Below are positions 11,068 through 12,525 of a stretch of 12,525 nucleotides of DNA, piece after piece; the first letter of the stretch is position 1; each line of letters opens with the position of its first letter. A program made the position numbers and the translations under genes. This DNA comes from Patescibacteria group bacterium (GTDB taxonomy: Bacteria > Patescibacteriota > UBA1384 > JAHJRZ01), in NCBI GenBank assembly GCA_018830605.1, contig JAHJRZ010000031.1:1-12525 (forward strand), in the 5' to 3' direction. The notes beneath the pieces were generated by a model, which was not told the DNA's origin, ran no database searches, and saw nothing but the letters and a program-made list of their open reading frames with translations.

Positions 11068-11469
11068 ATGGCAAAAAAAGAAATGACAAACAACGAGATT
11101 GTAGAAATAATGCAAAAAGAATTTCGTAGCGTTAGGGGTGAAATTAAATTAACTAAAAAAGAACTCAATAAAAAAATAGGTTCTGTCAAATCAGATCTGG
11201 GCTCTGTTAAATCAGAGTTAATTGAAAAAATCGAAGCGGAAAGTTCTTTTGTCGCTGGCGTTGCCAAAAGAGGATTCGATGAAGCCGAAGAGAAAAATAA
11301 ATTAGCTCATAAAGAACTGAAATCAGAAGTCAGGGATATTAAATCCAATACCAGCCAAATTTTAAGACAGCAACAAGCAGAGGTTGACCGAGACGATGAT
11401 CAGGATTTGAGTATAAAGGATCACGAAGGAAGAATTATAATTTTAGAAAAAGAAAAAGAAGTCGTCTGA
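11068..11469 (+). CDS. Small coiled-coil hypothetical protein
   Basis: A 133-residue, highly charged protein that looks almost wholly alpha-helical. From about residue 8 to 100 it has the alternating hydrophobic/charged pattern of a coiled coil, with a short internal repeat, GSVKSDLGSVKSEL (38-51). A second helical stretch (KELKSEVRDIKSNTSQILRQQQAE) follows. The acidic segment DRDDDQD precedes the C-terminus. There is no signal peptide or membrane segment. It resembles generic short coiled-coil proteins found widely in Patescibacteria, and no function can be assigned. Its promoter is of the near-leaderless type. Confidence 0.75.
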   Translation: MAKKEMTNNEIVEIMQKEFRSVRGEIKLTKKELNKKIGSVKSDLGSVKSELIEKIEAESSFVAGVAKRGFDEAEEKNKLAHKELKSEVRDIKSNTSQILRQQQAEVDRDDDQDLSIKDHEGRIIILEKEKEVV

Positions 11470-11498
11470 TTGACGAAAATATTCCCTTATGCTAACAT
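11470..11498 (+). promoter_or_regulatory. Promoter of rpsP
   Basis: TTGACG at 11470-11475 and TAACAT at 11493-11498 are spaced by 17 bases, with TG at 11490-11491 giving an extended -10. Unlike most promoters here it leaves a leader of about 120 bases, almost all of it made of the palindromic repeat at 11527-11607. Confidence 0.6.
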
Positions 11499-11516
11499 AT
11501 GGTAGTGTTTGAAAAT

Positions 11517-11607
11517 TGACACACAGTGTCATCCTGAGGCGATGCCGAAGGATCCCATGAGATTCTTCACTTTGTTCAGAATGACAATCAAAGGGGTCAG
11601 AATGACA
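11517..11607. repeat. Palindromic repeat in the rpsP leader
   Basis: TGTCATCCTGA (11527-11537) and TCAGAATGACA (11576-11586) form an 11-bp inverted repeat with one mismatch, around a GC-richer core. The last 11 bases recur as a direct copy at 11597-11607. A separate palindrome, TGACAC-ACA-GTGTCA (11517-11531), overlaps the left end. The GTCATCCTGA...TCAGAATGAC form is a type I recall from many genomes. It would fold in the 5' leader of the rpsP mRNA. Confidence 0.75.
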
Positions 11608-11627
11608 AAAAAATAATTAAAATCGCC

Positions 11628-11987
11628 ATGCTTAAAATTCGCTTATCCCGAACCGGCAAGAAAAATTCCCCTTCTTTTCGCATTGTCGTGACCGAACATT
11701 ACAAACCGGTTAAAGCTGGTTTTATTGAGCATTTCGGTTTTTATAATCCCAGCTCAAAACAATTCCAAATTGACAAAAAAAAACTTGAATCCTGGATGAA
11801 AAAAGGCGCGACCTGCTCACCCACCGTCAACAATCTTTTAGTCAGAGAAAAAATTTTTAAGAAAGATAAGGTGATTAAGATAACGCGGGTACCAAAACCC
11901 AAAGAAGAAGATAAGACTGAAAAAAAAGCTAATCCAATCTCAAATCAAAAATCAAAAATATCAAATAAAAACTCAAATACAAAATAA
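11628..11987 (+). CDS. rpsP: Small ribosomal subunit protein S16
   Basis: A 119-residue protein. Residues 1 to about 80 form the S16 domain, a 30S body protein needed for subunit assembly: MLKIRLSRTGKKNSPSFRIVV, then GFIEHFGFYNP (31-41) and WMKKGATCSPTVNNLL (56-71). The usual RDG region is altered to VKAG. A basic and acidic tail follows (about 82-100). The last 18 residues (from N102: NPISNQKSKISNKNSNTK) are encoded by an AT-rich repeat that continues past the stop codon. The khpA gene downstream keeps the common rpsP-khpA order. No ribosome-binding site is obvious before the ATG. The family is certain; the tail is lineage-specific. Confidence 0.95.
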   Translation: MLKIRLSRTGKKNSPSFRIVVTEHYKPVKAGFIEHFGFYNPSSKQFQIDKKKLESWMKKGATCSPTVNNLLVREKIFKKDKVIKITRVPKPKEEDKTEKKANPISNQKSKISNKNSNTK

Positions 11988-12066
11988 AAAATATCAAATT
12001 TATAGATTTTGAGATTTGATATTTAAAATTTCATTTGATATTTGATATTTGTTATTTGATATTTCA
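11931..12066. repeat. AT-rich palindromic and tandem repeat overlapping the rpsP 3' end
   Basis: The stretch is made of variants of ATCAAAT and its complement ATTTGAT. AAATATCAAAT (11989-11999) and ATTTGATATTT (12014-12024) form an 11-bp inverted repeat. Beyond it, the TTTGATA unit recurs in tandem to 12066. The left part lies within the rpsP coding frame. There is no GC stem and U-tract, so it is not a standard terminator, though the hairpin could stabilise the 3' end of the transcript. Confidence 0.7.
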
Positions 12067-12088
12067 AGATGGATACCAGATAGACATT

Positions 12089-12114
12089 TTGACATTGATA
12101 TGCTAAGGTATAAA
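12089..12114 (+). promoter_or_regulatory. Candidate promoter of khpA
   Basis: TTGACA at 12089-12094 is followed by TGCTAAGGT (12101-12109), the extended -10 shape seen elsewhere, and by TATAAA at 12109-12114 at a short 14-base spacing. Either would leave a leader of about 65 bases. The leader holds a small hairpin (ACGCC 12129-12133 with GGCGT 12142-12146). Confidence 0.4.
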
Positions 12115-12181
12115 CAAGAAATACAGTTACGCCACATAACAGGCGTGGTCGAAATAAAAGAAAGAAAGGCAAAAAAGTATT

Positions 12182-12502
12182 ATGGGAAGCAAAGCTGATC
12201 AAGAGTTTGTAGAGTTTATTGTTAAGGGAATCGTCTCTAATCCTAACGATGTCAAGACCGATCGTACAGTTGACGAGATGGGCGTTCTGATTACGCTCGA
12301 CGTCAATGCGGAAGATATGGGTCAGGTTATCGGCAAAGAAGGAAAGACGGCCAAGGCAATCAGAACCCTACTTCGCGTTCTCGGCGCTAAAGAGAATGCT
12401 CGCGTTAATCTCAAGATTAACGAGCCAGAAGGCTCAACCCGAGGCAGGAGAGAAGAAGCGCCTGTTGAAGCGCCAGCTGAAGAGACTCCGGCAGAAGAGT
12501 AA
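12182..12502 (+). CDS. khpA: KH-domain RNA-binding protein KhpA
   Basis: A 106-residue protein with a single type II KH domain in residues 1 to about 80. The RNA-binding GxxG loop is GKEG at 51-54, in the family context DMGQVIGKEGKTAKAIRTLL. KhpA, often with KhpB, binds many transcripts and affects cell division and envelope processes in Gram-positive bacteria. Its position right after rpsP is widely conserved. The C-terminus carries an extra acidic tail (about 88-106, Glu/Pro/Ala repeats), which is unusual for this small protein. A purine stretch, AGAAAGG, lies about 12 bases upstream of the ATG, rather far for an efficient ribosome-binding site. The 23 bases after the stop codon show no feature. 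Confidence 0.93.
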   Translation: MGSKADQEFVEFIVKGIVSNPNDVKTDRTVDEMGVLITLDVNAEDMGQVIGKEGKTAKAIRTLLRVLGAKENARVNLKINEPEGSTRGRREEAPVEAPAEETPAEE

Positions 12503-12525
12503 AGTTAAAAATAGTTTTGAATAAA

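Noticed and set aside
11003..11483. Direct repeat TGACGAAAATATT at 11003 and 11471, after two successive stop codons, as attachment sites
   Set aside because: It is thirteen AT-rich bases only, the second copy serves as a -35 region, and there is no integrase or other mobility gene.

Overview
The window looks like a chromosomal segment of a Patescibacteria (Candidate Phyla Radiation) bacterium. The evidence is indirect: a low-GC, A/T-rich genome with Lys/Ile-rich proteins, short or variant versions of core genes, promoters sitting almost on top of start codons, and many small palindromic or tandem repeats between and inside genes. No rRNA or tRNA gene and no CRISPR array was seen, so the lineage call is inference.

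Layout from left to right. (1) A leftward pair: a TraR/DksA-type zinc-finger protein and, overlapping it by ATGA, the start of a small membrane protein that may be signal peptidase II. (2) A 57-bp three-way-junction repeat, then a rightward promoter and a CPA2-type cation:proton antiporter with a TrkA-N domain, followed by signal peptidase I (lepB). (3) A leftward protein-L-isoaspartate methyltransferase converging on lepB. It diverges from a two-gene unit that resembles an AbiEii-type nucleotidyltransferase toxin with a small putative antitoxin. (4) A possible 43-residue single-pass membrane protein, then a PriA homologue that has lost its recognisable helicase motifs and carries two in-frame repeat insertions. 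(5) A leftward gene of clearly higher GC, with its own strong terminator, encoding a fused dUTPase and dCMP deaminase. (6) A rightward glycosyltransferase - def - fmt operon, joined by overlaps. (7) A structured repeat, an acidic protein with a HEIEH motif, a small coiled-coil protein, and a second palindromic repeat. (8) rpsP (ribosomal protein S16), whose coding end runs into an AT-rich repeat, followed by the KH-domain RNA-binding protein gene khpA.

Functionally, most of the window is housekeeping. def and fmt handle formylation and deformylation of the initiator methionine, and rpsP and khpA serve ribosome and RNA biology. lepB (and perhaps lspA) cleave signal peptides, pcm repairs damaged protein, and the antiporter controls ions. 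The fused Dut-dCMP deaminase would supply dUMP by two routes while removing dUTP. In many bacteria priA, def and fmt are neighbours; here the nucleotide-enzyme gene and the glycosyltransferase gene lie between priA and def-fmt.

The most notable observations are the Dut-deaminase fusion in a GC-shifted patch, the apparently helicase-dead PriA interrupted by expressed repeats, and the recurrent near-leaderless promoter architecture. The dense collection of structured repeats is also notable, including one that has become part of a ribosomal protein's C-terminus.
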